A stretch of DNA of 9,192 bases from Chloroflexota bacterium (GCA_024640485.1 JAHEEY010000167.1:1-9192); one strand, 5' to 3'. Counted from the stretch's first letter, positions 1 to 6,059 are shown. Program-made: numbers and translations. The notes: generated from the sequence alone by a model not told the origin.

Positions 1-977
1 TGGCAGGTGGTGCAGTTGCGCACATCCTGGGGCCAGGCGATCTTGGAATAGTCGTGGACCGACCCGTTGTAGCCGACGATTTGGTACGGCTGCCCGGCAA
101 TGACGCTGGGCAATGAGGCGCCGGCATGAATCCGATGGATGAGCACTCTGAAATCAACGGTATTTCCCGATTCCGGATCGATGGTCTGATCGGTATGGCA
201 GGTGATGCACAAGCCAACTTCCCGACGGGTACCGCCGTGGAAAGAGAGCTCTTTATGGCAGCTGTTGCACGCTTCGGTAGAGATTATTTCCCGGGTTGCC
301 GCCGGGTCGCCGCCGGCTGGGACGAAGGTGTAAAGGGCATTGGCTACGGAAGCGCGAGCGTCTTTATACAAATAGGCGCCGACCGTGGTAGTCAGCCCCG
401 GGTCCATCTCCAGGGAAAACTCATCGCCGAAGGTATAGGTGTAGAGACCATCGTCAGCGACAGCCCATTCGCCGGTATTGTCGGCATAAGCTTGGGTGGC
501 TGTGGCTACAGCCGGCTGGACGGTTTCACCAGCAACGGTATAAGCTTCACCAGTAGTTTCGCGCACCAGCAGGTTTTGATAGCGGCTGAGGCCCGTTTCG
601 TCATCTACCAAAATCTGGGCAATGGTGAAACCGAACCCTTCTAGCTGATCTGGGGTCAAAGAGAGGCCAGCGCCATCGGCAAGGCTCATGGTGACCATTG
701 GCTTGCCGCTGTCGGAAAAAGCTACGCCGACGATTTCAGCCTGAAGGCCAGGCCCAAGAGGAACAAAGGCAACCATCTGCGGGTTTTGTTCACCACCCGT
801 TCCCGCAGCACCTTGTAGGCCCGCAGGTCCGGCAGGTCCGGTCATCCCCGCCGGGCCAACTGGTCCGGCAGGCCCTTGGGGGCCGGCAGGGCCAGGAGCG
901 GCGGCACAAGCGGTCAGTGCCAGCACGATCAGCAGTAAAAAGATGAGTCCAATGATTCTGCTCCGATGATTACCCAT
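1..977 (-). CDS. OmcA/MtrC-family multihaem c-type cytochrome lipoprotein (N-terminal part, cut by window edge)
   Basis: Likely an outer-surface electron-transfer cytochrome; 326 residues are visible and the rest lies left of the window. The start is ATG at 977, with a GGAGGAA ribosome site just upstream. Residues 8-23 form a hydrophobic signal peptide ending in the lipobox LTAC, with lipidated Cys24. Residues 29-58 are ten Gly-X-Y triplets, a collagen-like linker. Residues about 65-220 form a beta-rich domain without cysteines. Three CXXCH haem motifs follow at C237, C257 and C322, with the family-typical LIHRIHAG at 279-286, whose histidines are probable distal haem ligands. Family members usually carry ten haems, so most of the haem domain is missing here. 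It lies 20 bases after the pseudo-receiver gene on the same strand, so the two are probably co-transcribed. Secretion and the multihaem nature are read directly; outer-membrane location and extracellular respiration are inferred from the family. Confidence 0.9.
   Translation of the reverse strand, partial: MGNHRSRIIGLIFLLLIVLALTACAAAPGPAGPQGPAGPVGPAGMTGPAGPAGLQGAAGTGGEQNPQMVAFVPLGPGLQAEIVGVAFSDSGKPMVTMSLADGAGLSLTPDQLEGFGFTIAQILVDDETGLSRYQNLLVRETTGEAYTVAGETVQPAVATATQAYADNTGEWAVADDGLYTYTFGDEFSLEMDPGLTTTVGAYLYKDARASVANALYTFVPAGGDPAATREIISTEACNSCHKELSFHGGTRREVGLCITCHTDQTIDPESGNTVDFRVLIHRIHAGASLPSVIAGQPYQIVGYNGSVHDYSKIAWPQDVRNCTTC
804..893 (-). repeat. Collagen-like Gly-X-Y repeat in the cytochrome
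   Basis: Ten consecutive Gly-X-Y triplets (residues 29-58), mostly GPA with GPQ, GPV, GMT, GLQ and GAA variants, begin five residues after the lipidated cysteine. Such a stretch is expected to be extended or to trimerise as a triple helix, holding the haem domain away from the membrane. At DNA level it is a degenerate 9-base repeat, which could expand or contract by slippage. Confidence 0.85.
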
Positions 978-997
978 TCCTTCCTCCTGTTTTGCAT

Positions 998-1327
998 CTA
1001 CCTCAGAACCAGCCGGATTAGATCCCCTTCATCCGCCACAAACCACTGTTCGAAATGATAGACACTCAATCGATTGTCATTCAGGTTGAACACGATCAGG
1101 CGCAGGTTGCATTCGCTAGCGTCGAGAAGATCGATCACTGCTGCCGGCAGCTGCCCGTCTGTCCCTTCAATCAGGAGCGTATCTGGCTTGGCCTCCAGAA
1201 TCCCCTCTTTAGCAGCCGCATAATCCGAGGAAGCACCGACCCATTCAACCTCAGGATGATCCAGCAGCAGCCGGACAGAGTCTCTAAAGATCGGGTTTTC
1301 CCAAAATACGAAAAGCCGCCGGGGCAT
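998..1327 (-). CDS. Degenerate (pseudo-)receiver domain protein, stand-alone
   Basis: A 109-residue protein consisting only of a CheY-like receiver fold with no output domain. Aligned by eye to the NarL-type regulator encoded next door, the core pattern is kept (PIFRDSVRLLLD against TIVRAGVRMLLD, then a VG at the end of strand 2), but the catalytic positions are gone. The acidic pair is W9-E10, the phospho-acceptor Asp is E54 in LLIEG, the switch Thr is Asn in LIVFNLN, and the conserved Lys is absent. It therefore cannot be phosphorylated in the normal way; E54 may mimic a phosphorylated state. The start is placed at ATG 1327 because GGAGG lies six bases upstream; an in-frame ATG ten codons earlier (1357) has no ribosome site. 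It lies directly upstream of the cytochrome gene, so it may act as a protein-protein regulator of that unit. The fold call is fairly firm, the role is unknown. Confidence 0.75.
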   Translation of the reverse strand: MPRRLFVFWENPIFRDSVRLLLDHPEVEWVGASSDYAAAKEGILEAKPDTLLIEGTDGQLPAAVIDLLDASECNLRLIVFNLNDNRLSVYHFEQWFVADEGDLIRLVLR

Positions 1328-1333
1328 GTTTGA

Positions 1334-1338
1334 CCTCC
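1334..1338 (-). promoter_or_regulatory. Ribosome binding site deciding the pseudo-receiver start
   Basis: GGAGG on the minus strand, six bases before ATG 1327. It favours this start over the in-frame ATG at 1357, which is preceded by an A/T- and CA-rich sequence with no purine-rich motif. Confidence 0.8.
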
Positions 1339-1371
1339 AGCCTACGCTCACGCTCATGCTTAAGTGTGTGA

Positions 1372-1400
1372 ATATTAGAGGATCATTAACAAACCGGGAA
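1372..1400 (-). promoter_or_regulatory. Possible promoter of the pseudo-receiver/cytochrome unit
   Basis: Minus strand reads TTCCCG, a 17-base spacer, then TAATAT (1377-1372), about 45 bases upstream of ATG 1327. The -10 matches four of six consensus bases and the -35 is poor. A promoter is expected here because a terminator separates this unit from the upstream regulator gene, and a weak -35 would suit activation by a response regulator. A direct repeat GAATC-N3-GAATC (1398-1410) overlaps the -35. Weak evidence; position only tentative. Confidence 0.18.
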
Positions 1401-1425
1401 TCGGAGAATCTGCCAACCTGCTATG

Positions 1426-1454
1426 AAAAAACGCCATCTTGGGTGGCGTTTTTT
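1426..1454 (-). terminator. Intrinsic terminator after the two-component operon (bidirectional form)
   Basis: A perfect 11-base inverted repeat: 1426-1436 (AAAAAACGCCA) pairs with 1444-1454 (TGGCGTTTTTT) across a 7-base loop. Read on the minus strand it ends in a run of six T, the classical rho-independent form. It lies about 70 bases past the stop of the response regulator gene and upstream of the pseudo-receiver gene. The A-tract on the other arm means it could also stop plus-strand transcripts, but no plus-strand gene ends here. Confidence 0.85.
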
Positions 1455-1523
1455 ACGATAGGCATCTGGCGTTTTTGGGGAGGCGGTTGTCAAATACCGC
1501 GCTTTCACAGGAGGGGAACAAGG

Positions 1524-2177
1524 TCACGAATCGCGCAGGATCCCTTTCTGCCGGGCATATTGGATCAGCTCATGGCGGCTGGTCAGACCAAGCTTGGTCA
1601 TGAGTTTGCTGCGGTGGGTATAGACAGTGCTGAGGCTGACCACCAGTTGGTCGGCGATCTCTTTGTTGCTGTACCCTTCAGCCAGCAGGGCCACAATCTC
1701 TTTCTCCCTGGGGCTTAACGCTGGGCCTGTCTCATTCCTCTGAACAGCCAGGCTCAGATATTCATTCACCAGTTTACTGGCAATGGTGGGATAGAGGAAC
1801 ACCTGCCCCTGGGCGACAACCCGGACGGCGTGAATCAGCTCGTCAGTCTCAGCACCTTTGATGACATAGCCGGAAGCGCCGGCTTTAAGCATCTCAAACA
1901 GGTACTCGTCGGAACGATGCATGGTCAAAACCAGGATATGGATGTCGGGGAAACGGGCCTTAATCTGGCGGGTAGCCTGCAGGCCGTCCACACCGGGCAT
2001 GGCGATGTCCATCAAGGTGACATTGGGGCGCAATTTTTCCGCCAGGTCCACGGCTTCTTGCCCATTGAGCGCTTCGCCAATGACCTGGATATCTGGCTCG
2101 GTATCAAGGAGCATCCGTACCCCGGCGCGGACTATCGTATGGTCGTCTGCAATAAGCACCCGGATTGGATCAGCCAC
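1524..2177 (-). CDS. NarL/FixJ-family DNA-binding response regulator
   Basis: Transcription factor partner of the haem-motif kinase encoded just upstream. It has 217 residues in the standard two-domain layout. Residues about 5-120 are an intact receiver: acidic pair D11-D12, phospho-acceptor D57 in LMDIAMPG, switch T85 in LVLTMH, and K107. Residues about 154-212 are a LuxR/GerE helix-turn-helix (LSPREKEIVALLAEGYSNKE, then the recognition helix in VSLSTVYTHRSKLMTKLGL). The start is GTG at 2177, supported by GGAGG six bases upstream (2184-2188), which lies inside the last codons of the kinase gene. The two genes overlap by 8 bases, so translation is probably coupled and stoichiometric. A strong terminator follows. 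Targets are unknown; the cytochrome unit immediately downstream and its own operon are the obvious candidates. Confidence 0.95.
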   Translation of the reverse strand: MADPIRVLIADDHTIVRAGVRMLLDTEPDIQVIGEALNGQEAVDLAEKLRPNVTLMDIAMPGVDGLQATRQIKARFPDIHILVLTMHRSDEYLFEMLKAGASGYVIKGAETDELIHAVRVVAQGQVFLYPTIASKLVNEYLSLAVQRNETGPALSPREKEIVALLAEGYSNKEIADQLVVSLSTVYTHRSKLMTKLGLTSRHELIQYARQKGILRDS

Positions 2178-3723
2178 CGTTAACCTCCGTCAATGGAATA
2201 TGGATTTTGATGCAGCTGCCGTTTCCCGGACTGGAGCGAATCTCCAGCTTTCCGCCGCACTGCTCGATGCGTTCGCGCATGCCCAGCAGCCCCAGCCCCC
2301 GGGAATTGCTGCCGTTGACCTGGATTGACTCCAGGTCAAAGCCGACGCCGTCATCAGTCACCTCGCCGTAAAAATCACCACCCTGGTAAGAGAGCGAGAG
2401 CCCCACGCGAGTGGCATCGGCATGACGGACCACATTACTGAGCGCTTCCTGGAAGGTGCGGAACAGAGCGGTCTCGATCTCCGAGGGCAGACGGCCGTGA
2501 AAGGCGTGGTTTTCAAATTCAAACAGCAGATCCGTGGGCTGAAGCAGCCGCTCGGTATAGCTGCGCAGCGCCGGCACCAGCCCTAAGTCATCCAGGATGG
2601 ATGGGCGCAGATCCAGGATAATGTCATACATCTGGGCGCTGGTATCACTGATCATCGTCTGTATCTGATCCAGTTGGTCGCGGGCCCGGCTCTTGTCGGA
2701 TTCCATGATGCGCCCCATCACCTCGGTACGCAGGGCCAACCCACCCAGGGTTTGGCCTAGCTCATCGTGAAGCTCGCGGGCGACCCGCTTGCGTTCATCT
2801 TCCTGAGCGGTGATCACCCGCTTCAGCAGTTCACCACGAAGGGCGCTTTGGCGCTGCAGCTGTTCTGACAACAGCTCATTCTCCTGCCGACGATTTTCGA
2901 TGCGATTAGCCATGGTATTGAAGGCGCTGGCCAACTGGCCGATCTCGTCAGGCTGGTTGTCCACCAGCGGCGGCGACTGCGCCCCCTGCCCAAAGCCAGC
3001 GATGGCGGACGCCAATCTTTCCAGCCGGCGCAGGACAAATCGGCTCATCATCAGGTTCACTACCAGGACGGTCACCAAGATCGAGCCCAGCCACCAGGCG
3101 AGATTCTCACGCAATGCGTTGGCATATGGGACCGACAGGGGTGCCATAGAGATATCAGTCAACAGCAATCCCAGCAGCCGCGCTTCCTGATCATGACACT
3201 CAGCGCAGGCCGGATCATTTTTGATAGGGGACATGCTCCGGAACACCTGCTGCCCGCTTTCATCGGTCACCACCACACTGTCGGGCCGCTCCGCGGGAGG
3301 CAGCTGGTGGCACGGCTGGCATTCGGGTGCACGATTATCCAGCTGACGGCCAACATCCCGGTCATAGGGAGACAGGATAACCGTACCCGTGGGATCCATG
3401 ATGAAAACCGCCCGGAACTCCTCTCTATCACTAATAACGTTGAGTAAATGCTTCAAGCCGCTGATGTCGGAATTCAACATTTCGTGGAGCAGGTTGTCTT
3501 GCACAACCTCGGCTGAATAAGTAGCGAAGAGGGTTAGATTTGAAAGCAGCACCGCGCGATAGCGGGTGTATTCTATCGCCGTGAAGAGACTGAGGATCAG
3601 CAGCAGAGGCAGCAGAACACCCAACGTAGCTTTCGCTCGTAAGCTCAAGCTCGATATAAATGAAAAGCGCCCCCCACGCATAAATCGCTGCGCCTTCATT
3701 CGGGTCAGGTCAGGCAATTGCAC
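2170..3723 (-). CDS. NarX/DegS-type sensor histidine kinase with a two-CXXCH (c-haem) extracytoplasmic sensor domain
   Basis: Membrane sensor kinase, 517 residues. Layout: cytoplasmic N-terminus; TM1 about 33-50; extracytoplasmic sensor about 52-207; TM2 about 208-228; HAMP about 229-282; coiled coil to about 305; HisKA_3 dimerisation domain with phospho-acceptor H319 in RELHDELGQ; HATPase_c with N-box N430 (EALSNVVRHA), DDGVGFD at 457-463 and GLGLLGMRER from 476. The sensor holds two CXXCH motifs, C135-QP-C138-H139 and C173-AE-C176-H177, each preceded by a beta-strand-rich PAS/Cache-like segment, so it is predicted to bind two covalent c-type haems and sense redox state or a gas ligand. The start is GTG at 3723 with GGAAGG four bases upstream; the next ATG (3699) has no ribosome site. 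It overlaps the regulator gene by 8 bases. Haem attachment is predicted from motif and location, not shown. Confidence 0.93.
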   Translation of the reverse strand: MQLPDLTRMKAQRFMRGGRFSFISSLSLRAKATLGVLLPLLLILSLFTAIEYTRYRAVLLSNLTLFATYSAEVVQDNLLHEMLNSDISGLKHLLNVISDREEFRAVFIMDPTGTVILSPYDRDVGRQLDNRAPECQPCHQLPPAERPDSVVVTDESGQQVFRSMSPIKNDPACAECHDQEARLLGLLLTDISMAPLSVPYANALRENLAWWLGSILVTVLVVNLMMSRFVLRRLERLASAIAGFGQGAQSPPLVDNQPDEIGQLASAFNTMANRIENRRQENELLSEQLQRQSALRGELLKRVITAQEDERKRVARELHDELGQTLGGLALRTEVMGRIMESDKSRARDQLDQIQTMISDTSAQMYDIILDLRPSILDDLGLVPALRSYTERLLQPTDLLFEFENHAFHGRLPSEIETALFRTFQEALSNVVRHADATRVGLSLSYQGGDFYGEVTDDGVGFDLESIQVNGSNSRGLGLLGMRERIEQCGGKLEIRSSPGNGSCIKIHIPLTEVNGG

Positions 3724-3748
3724 GCACCCTTCCAGGTATTGGATGTCT

Positions 3749-3762
3749 AGTACGGAATGATA
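3749..3762 (+). repeat. Direct repeat copy 1, AGTACGGAATGATA
   Basis: Matches copy 2 at 3887-3900 in 13 of 14 bases, same orientation, 138 bases apart start to start (about 13 helical turns at 10.5 bases per turn). It lies 26 bases upstream of the kinase start codon. Possible regulator-binding element; function unknown. Confidence 0.5.
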
Positions 3763-3800
3763 ATCACAGCTATTTTCCGCAGTAGCACAGGAAAAGTCCA

Positions 3801-3821
3801 GTAATGAATGTCATTCATGAC
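3801..3821. promoter_or_regulatory. 21-base near-perfect palindrome, candidate operator
   Basis: ATGAATG-T-CATTCAT (3804-3818) is a perfect 7-base inverted repeat around a single central base. Adding the flanks gives 10-base arms with one mismatch (3803/3819). This symmetric form with almost no loop suits a dimeric DNA-binding protein rather than an RNA hairpin. It sits about 80-100 bases upstream of the kinase start, where an activator or autoregulator could bind. The regulator is not known; the NarL-type regulator of this operon is one candidate. Confidence 0.5.
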
Positions 3822-3886
3822 TTACCTGGTTGTCACGGAAGATGCCCGGTCAGCTGGTACAGCTATCATCGGATACGGCTAAGTGT

Positions 3887-3900
3887 AGTAAGGAATGATA
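3887..3900 (+). repeat. Direct repeat copy 2, AGTAAGGAATGATA
   Basis: Second copy of the element at 3749-3762, differing at one base. Its right end also forms an inverted repeat with 3862-3869 (GCTATCAT against ATGATAGC at 3895-3902). Confidence 0.5.
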
Positions 3901-3986
3901 GCCCCGGGCTTTGGGTGCGGTTCTCAACCATCTCCCGTTTCTTTGGATGGATAATCGCCTTTTGATCTATGAACAGTACCCAGCTT

Positions 3987-4005
3987 CGGCTCCGATCATG
4001 AGCCG
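3987..4005. repeat. Short inverted repeat CGGCTC-N7-GAGCCG
   Basis: Perfect 6-base arms around a 7-base loop, about 50 bases upstream of the start of the small plus-strand gene. No T-tract follows, so it is not a standard terminator. It could be an operator or a leader hairpin; equally it could be chance. Confidence 0.3.
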
Positions 4006-4045
4006 TGGCACGTAGATTTCGGAAAAGCTTGACGGCAGAAACATC

Positions 4046-4051
4046 AAGGAG
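4046..4051 (+). promoter_or_regulatory. Ribosome binding site of the small plus-strand gene
   Basis: AAGGAG six bases before ATG 4058. It is the only good ribosome site in this stretch and fixes the start in a frame that closes after 23 codons, which shows the frame break described for the gene. The TTG at 4092 that opens the longer frame has no such site. Confidence 0.65.
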
Positions 4052-4057
4052 TATCCA

Positions 4058-4376
4058 ATGAACCAAGACAGCCAAGATTTGAATGCTCTGATTGAACGCA
4101 TTGGCGTCTTATTTCCGGCAGCGGTTTAATATCCAGGTAGAACACGCTTCCAAGATTTTCAGCCAAGGGCGTAGGATGTTCCACATCGAGAATGTGGAAT
4201 GGCTGATGGCATTCGTCTATTACAACCTGCAATTCACTGGCCTGTACGACCGGGGAGTATCGATCCTCAATAATGCCCACTGCCCCCGCGAGGTCGTCTA
4301 CGACCCCTGGCATTACAACGAGATGCAAGGGTATACCTCCGCCGGCACCGGATCGATCCTGCGGCGTACACTTTAA
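4058..4376 (+). pseudogene. Small unrecognised protein with an apparent one-base frameshift
   Basis: The only plus-strand gene in the window; I do not recognise the family. From ATG 4058, which has AAGGAG six bases upstream, the frame gives 23 codons and stops at TAA 4127-4129. The +1 frame is open from 4092 (just after TGA 4089-4091) to the stop at 4374-4376 and encodes a well-composed protein, with aromatic-rich stretches WLMAFVYYNLQF and YDPWHYNEMQGYTSAG. Dropping one G of the GG at 4103-4104 joins the frames as LNALIERIASYFRQRFNIQV, about 105 residues in all. No signal peptide, membrane segment or metal motif is evident (one Cys, in NNAHCPREV). The break could be a real mutation, a sequencing or assembly error, or, less likely, programmed frameshifting. 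It converges tail-to-tail with the GltB2-like gene, 60 bases away. Confidence 0.5.
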
Positions 4377-4436
4377 CTGCCCGCCAGAGGTCACCCTGCA
4401 TCGCCTCCGCCGTGCCAAGGGAAAAACGACACCTGC

Positions 4437-6059
4437 CTAGCCGCGGTGGTGTTCGCTGGTTACCGGCCGATTCGGCACCTGACCGTGACCGTTGCCGCTG
4501 CCGTCACCAGCCGAGGATTGCGGCCATTGGTCCCAGAAAGGGAGCGGGCGGTCGTAACCAGCCAGCTTGAGCCCGGTGAGGGCGGCGGTATTGAAATCCA
4601 TTGCCCGCAGGTCCTCGGTGCTCAGATCGGCGATGCGATTGTGGCCGCTGAGCATGGTCAAGATCTTCACCTCTTCGGCATTGGCATGAATGAAGTTAGC
4701 CAGTTTTTGGCCGGTCTCTACCGGATCCAGCCGGGCGCGCAGCTCGGGACGGTGGCTGGTGATGCCGTAGGGGCAGTTGCCTTTGTGACAGGCATAGCAG
4801 ACCCGGCAGCCCATGGCCACTTCGGCGGCGCTGCCAAAGCCAACAGCATCGGCCCCCATAGCCAGCGCCTTAAACGCGTCCAACCCATTGCGGATACCAC
4901 CCAGGGCGATCAGTTTCACTTTGCGATGAACGCCGTAATCCTTTAATGCCTGTACCGCCTGGGGGATGCAGGCGATAGTGGGGATACCTACCCCTTGGGT
5001 GACCAGGTCGGGAGAACAGCCGGTACCGCCGACCAAGCCATCGATGCTGATGGCATCAGCGCCGGCTTCTATACAAGCGGCGACATCGGCGTATGGACGG
5101 GATGGTCCCAGCTTGAACAGGATGGGCACCTGGTAATCGGTGACATCCCGGAGCATGGCGACCTGGTGTTTCATGTCGTCCAGCGTCTGCACATCGTAGT
5201 AGCGGCAGGGGCTGAGAGCGTCGGAGCCAACCGGGATACCTCTTACTCTGGCCACTTCTTCCCCTACTTTGGCGCCCAGCAGGTGCCCCCCCATGCCGGG
5301 CTTGGCCCCCTGCCCTATCTTGACCTCTACGGCATCGCCGCCGCGAACGTAATCGGCGGAGACACCCCAACGGCCGGTGGACCACTGCACCACCAGATAG
5401 CCGCCGGGCTGCCAGCGCTGGAAGCTGAACGAATCGTCCTCATAGCCGCGGGAAAGATACGCTTCCTCGGGAAGCATACCGCCTTCGCCGGTGTTGGTGG
5501 CGATACCGGTCATGGCGGCGCCGATGGCCAGGGCCATTTTGGCTTCTTTGCTCAAGGCGCCGAAAGACATCGCCGGCCAGACAAAGGGGAGTTTCAAGCG
5601 CATCGGCTTCTCGCAGGTATCTTCGCCGATGACCAGCTCCATATCGCACTCTTCCCGGTATTTATCCCGGGGCGGTTGACTGGCGATTTGGCTGGGGACT
5701 ACAGTGATCATGTCGAAATTAGGGGTAGGCCCCTGGGTGCCGAAGCCGCGCAGCAGATAGCTGCCGGTCTGGGCTTTGTGATGGATCTCTTCAATGACAC
5801 CGAACGTCCAGGGATAACGGCTGATATATTCCGATTCAGCGGGATTGATACGGATAGCATCGGTCGGGCAGAATTCGGCACAGATGCGGCAGCCGACGCA
5901 GGTATTGTAGTTTTGGATATGGACCTGCCCGCTCTGTGAATCAAAGGCGTAGACGCCGTGGGGGCAAACCTCGGCGCAGGTGCCGCACTTGCCGGGCATC
6001 TGGCTGTTCAAACATGCCTGTCTGTTTACACTGACACAAAAGGTGCCTATGGCGCTCAT
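4437..6059 (-). CDS. Archaeal-type split glutamate synthase, ferredoxin plus FMN-domain subunit (GltB2-like)
   Basis: FMN core of a glutamate-synthase-like enzyme, 540 residues, predicted cytoplasmic. Residues 8-75 form a ferredoxin domain with two [4Fe-4S] sites: C16, C25, C28, C32 (first spacing unusually long, x8) and C54, C57, C60, C64. Residues about 150-480 are the TIM-barrel FMN domain: MSFGALSKEAKMALAIGA, TGEGGM, VKIGQGAKPGMGG, and GLVGGTG before the LIALGGIRNGLDAFKALAMG phosphate-binding segment. C418-x5-C424-x4-C429 followed by PYGIT matches the [3Fe-4S] site of GOGAT large subunits. No glutaminase or GXGXG domain is included; the latter is encoded 9 bases upstream. The start ATG 6059 has AGGAGG five bases upstream, overlapping the preceding stop codon. 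The last 25 residues are a Gly/Ser/His-rich tail. Product could be glutamate from 2-oxoglutarate, but paralogues of this family are not all proven glutamate synthases. Confidence 0.9.
   Translation of the reverse strand: MSAIGTFCVSVNRQACLNSQMPGKCGTCAEVCPHGVYAFDSQSGQVHIQNYNTCVGCRICAEFCPTDAIRINPAESEYISRYPWTFGVIEEIHHKAQTGSYLLRGFGTQGPTPNFDMITVVPSQIASQPPRDKYREECDMELVIGEDTCEKPMRLKLPFVWPAMSFGALSKEAKMALAIGAAMTGIATNTGEGGMLPEEAYLSRGYEDDSFSFQRWQPGGYLVVQWSTGRWGVSADYVRGGDAVEVKIGQGAKPGMGGHLLGAKVGEEVARVRGIPVGSDALSPCRYYDVQTLDDMKHQVAMLRDVTDYQVPILFKLGPSRPYADVAACIEAGADAISIDGLVGGTGCSPDLVTQGVGIPTIACIPQAVQALKDYGVHRKVKLIALGGIRNGLDAFKALAMGADAVGFGSAAEVAMGCRVCYACHKGNCPYGITSHRPELRARLDPVETGQKLANFIHANAEEVKILTMLSGHNRIADLSTEDLRAMDFNTAALTGLKLAGYDRPLPFWDQWPQSSAGDGSGNGHGQVPNRPVTSEHHRG

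Larger units (their letters stand above)
3724..4057. promoter_or_regulatory. Divergent intergenic control region, no gene seen
   Basis: 334 bases between the kinase gene (leftward) and the small plus-strand gene (rightward). No convincing coding sequence: a 69-codon minus-strand reading frame (3866-4075) has no ribosome site, looks like no protein and overlaps the start of the plus-strand gene. The stretch is less GC-rich than its flanks and holds a palindrome (3801-3821), two copies of AGTA(C/A)GGAATGATA (3749-3762 and 3887-3900), GCTATCAT/ATGATAGC in inverted orientation (3862-3869 and 3895-3902), and CGGCTC/GAGCCG (3987-4005). Promoters for both directions must lie here, but no clear -35/-10 pair stands out; GATAAT at 3950-3955 is a possible plus-strand -10 without a matching -35. 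Confidence 0.6.

Noticed and set aside
126..644. Plus-strand open frame of 172 codons opposite the cytochrome gene
   Set aside because: The minus strand carries lipobox, Gly-X-Y repeats and CXXCH motifs in one continuous frame; the plus-strand frame is its shadow.
1355..1357. Upstream ATG as start of the pseudo-receiver
   Set aside because: No ribosome site, and the extra ten residues precede the first strand of the receiver fold; ATG 1327 has GGAGG six bases upstream.
3866..4075. 69-codon minus-strand frame in the intergenic region
   Set aside because: No ribosome site, no recognisable protein, and it overlaps the well-supported start of the small plus-strand gene.
4044..4418. 124-codon minus-strand frame across the small plus-strand gene
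   Set aside because: No ribosome site. The plus-strand translation has a more protein-like composition and a good ribosome site, but the frameshift leaves some doubt about which strand is coding.
4794..4808. CXXCH-like CYACH in the GltB2-like protein as a haem site
   Set aside because: It lies in a predicted cytoplasmic FMN protein, and the same cysteines fit the C-x5-C-x4-C [3Fe-4S] site of glutamate synthases.
4995..5939. Plus-strand open frame of 314 codons antisense to the GltB2-like gene
   Set aside because: It lies fully inside a gene with clear FMN and iron-sulfur motifs on the other strand; no ribosome site or recognisable protein.
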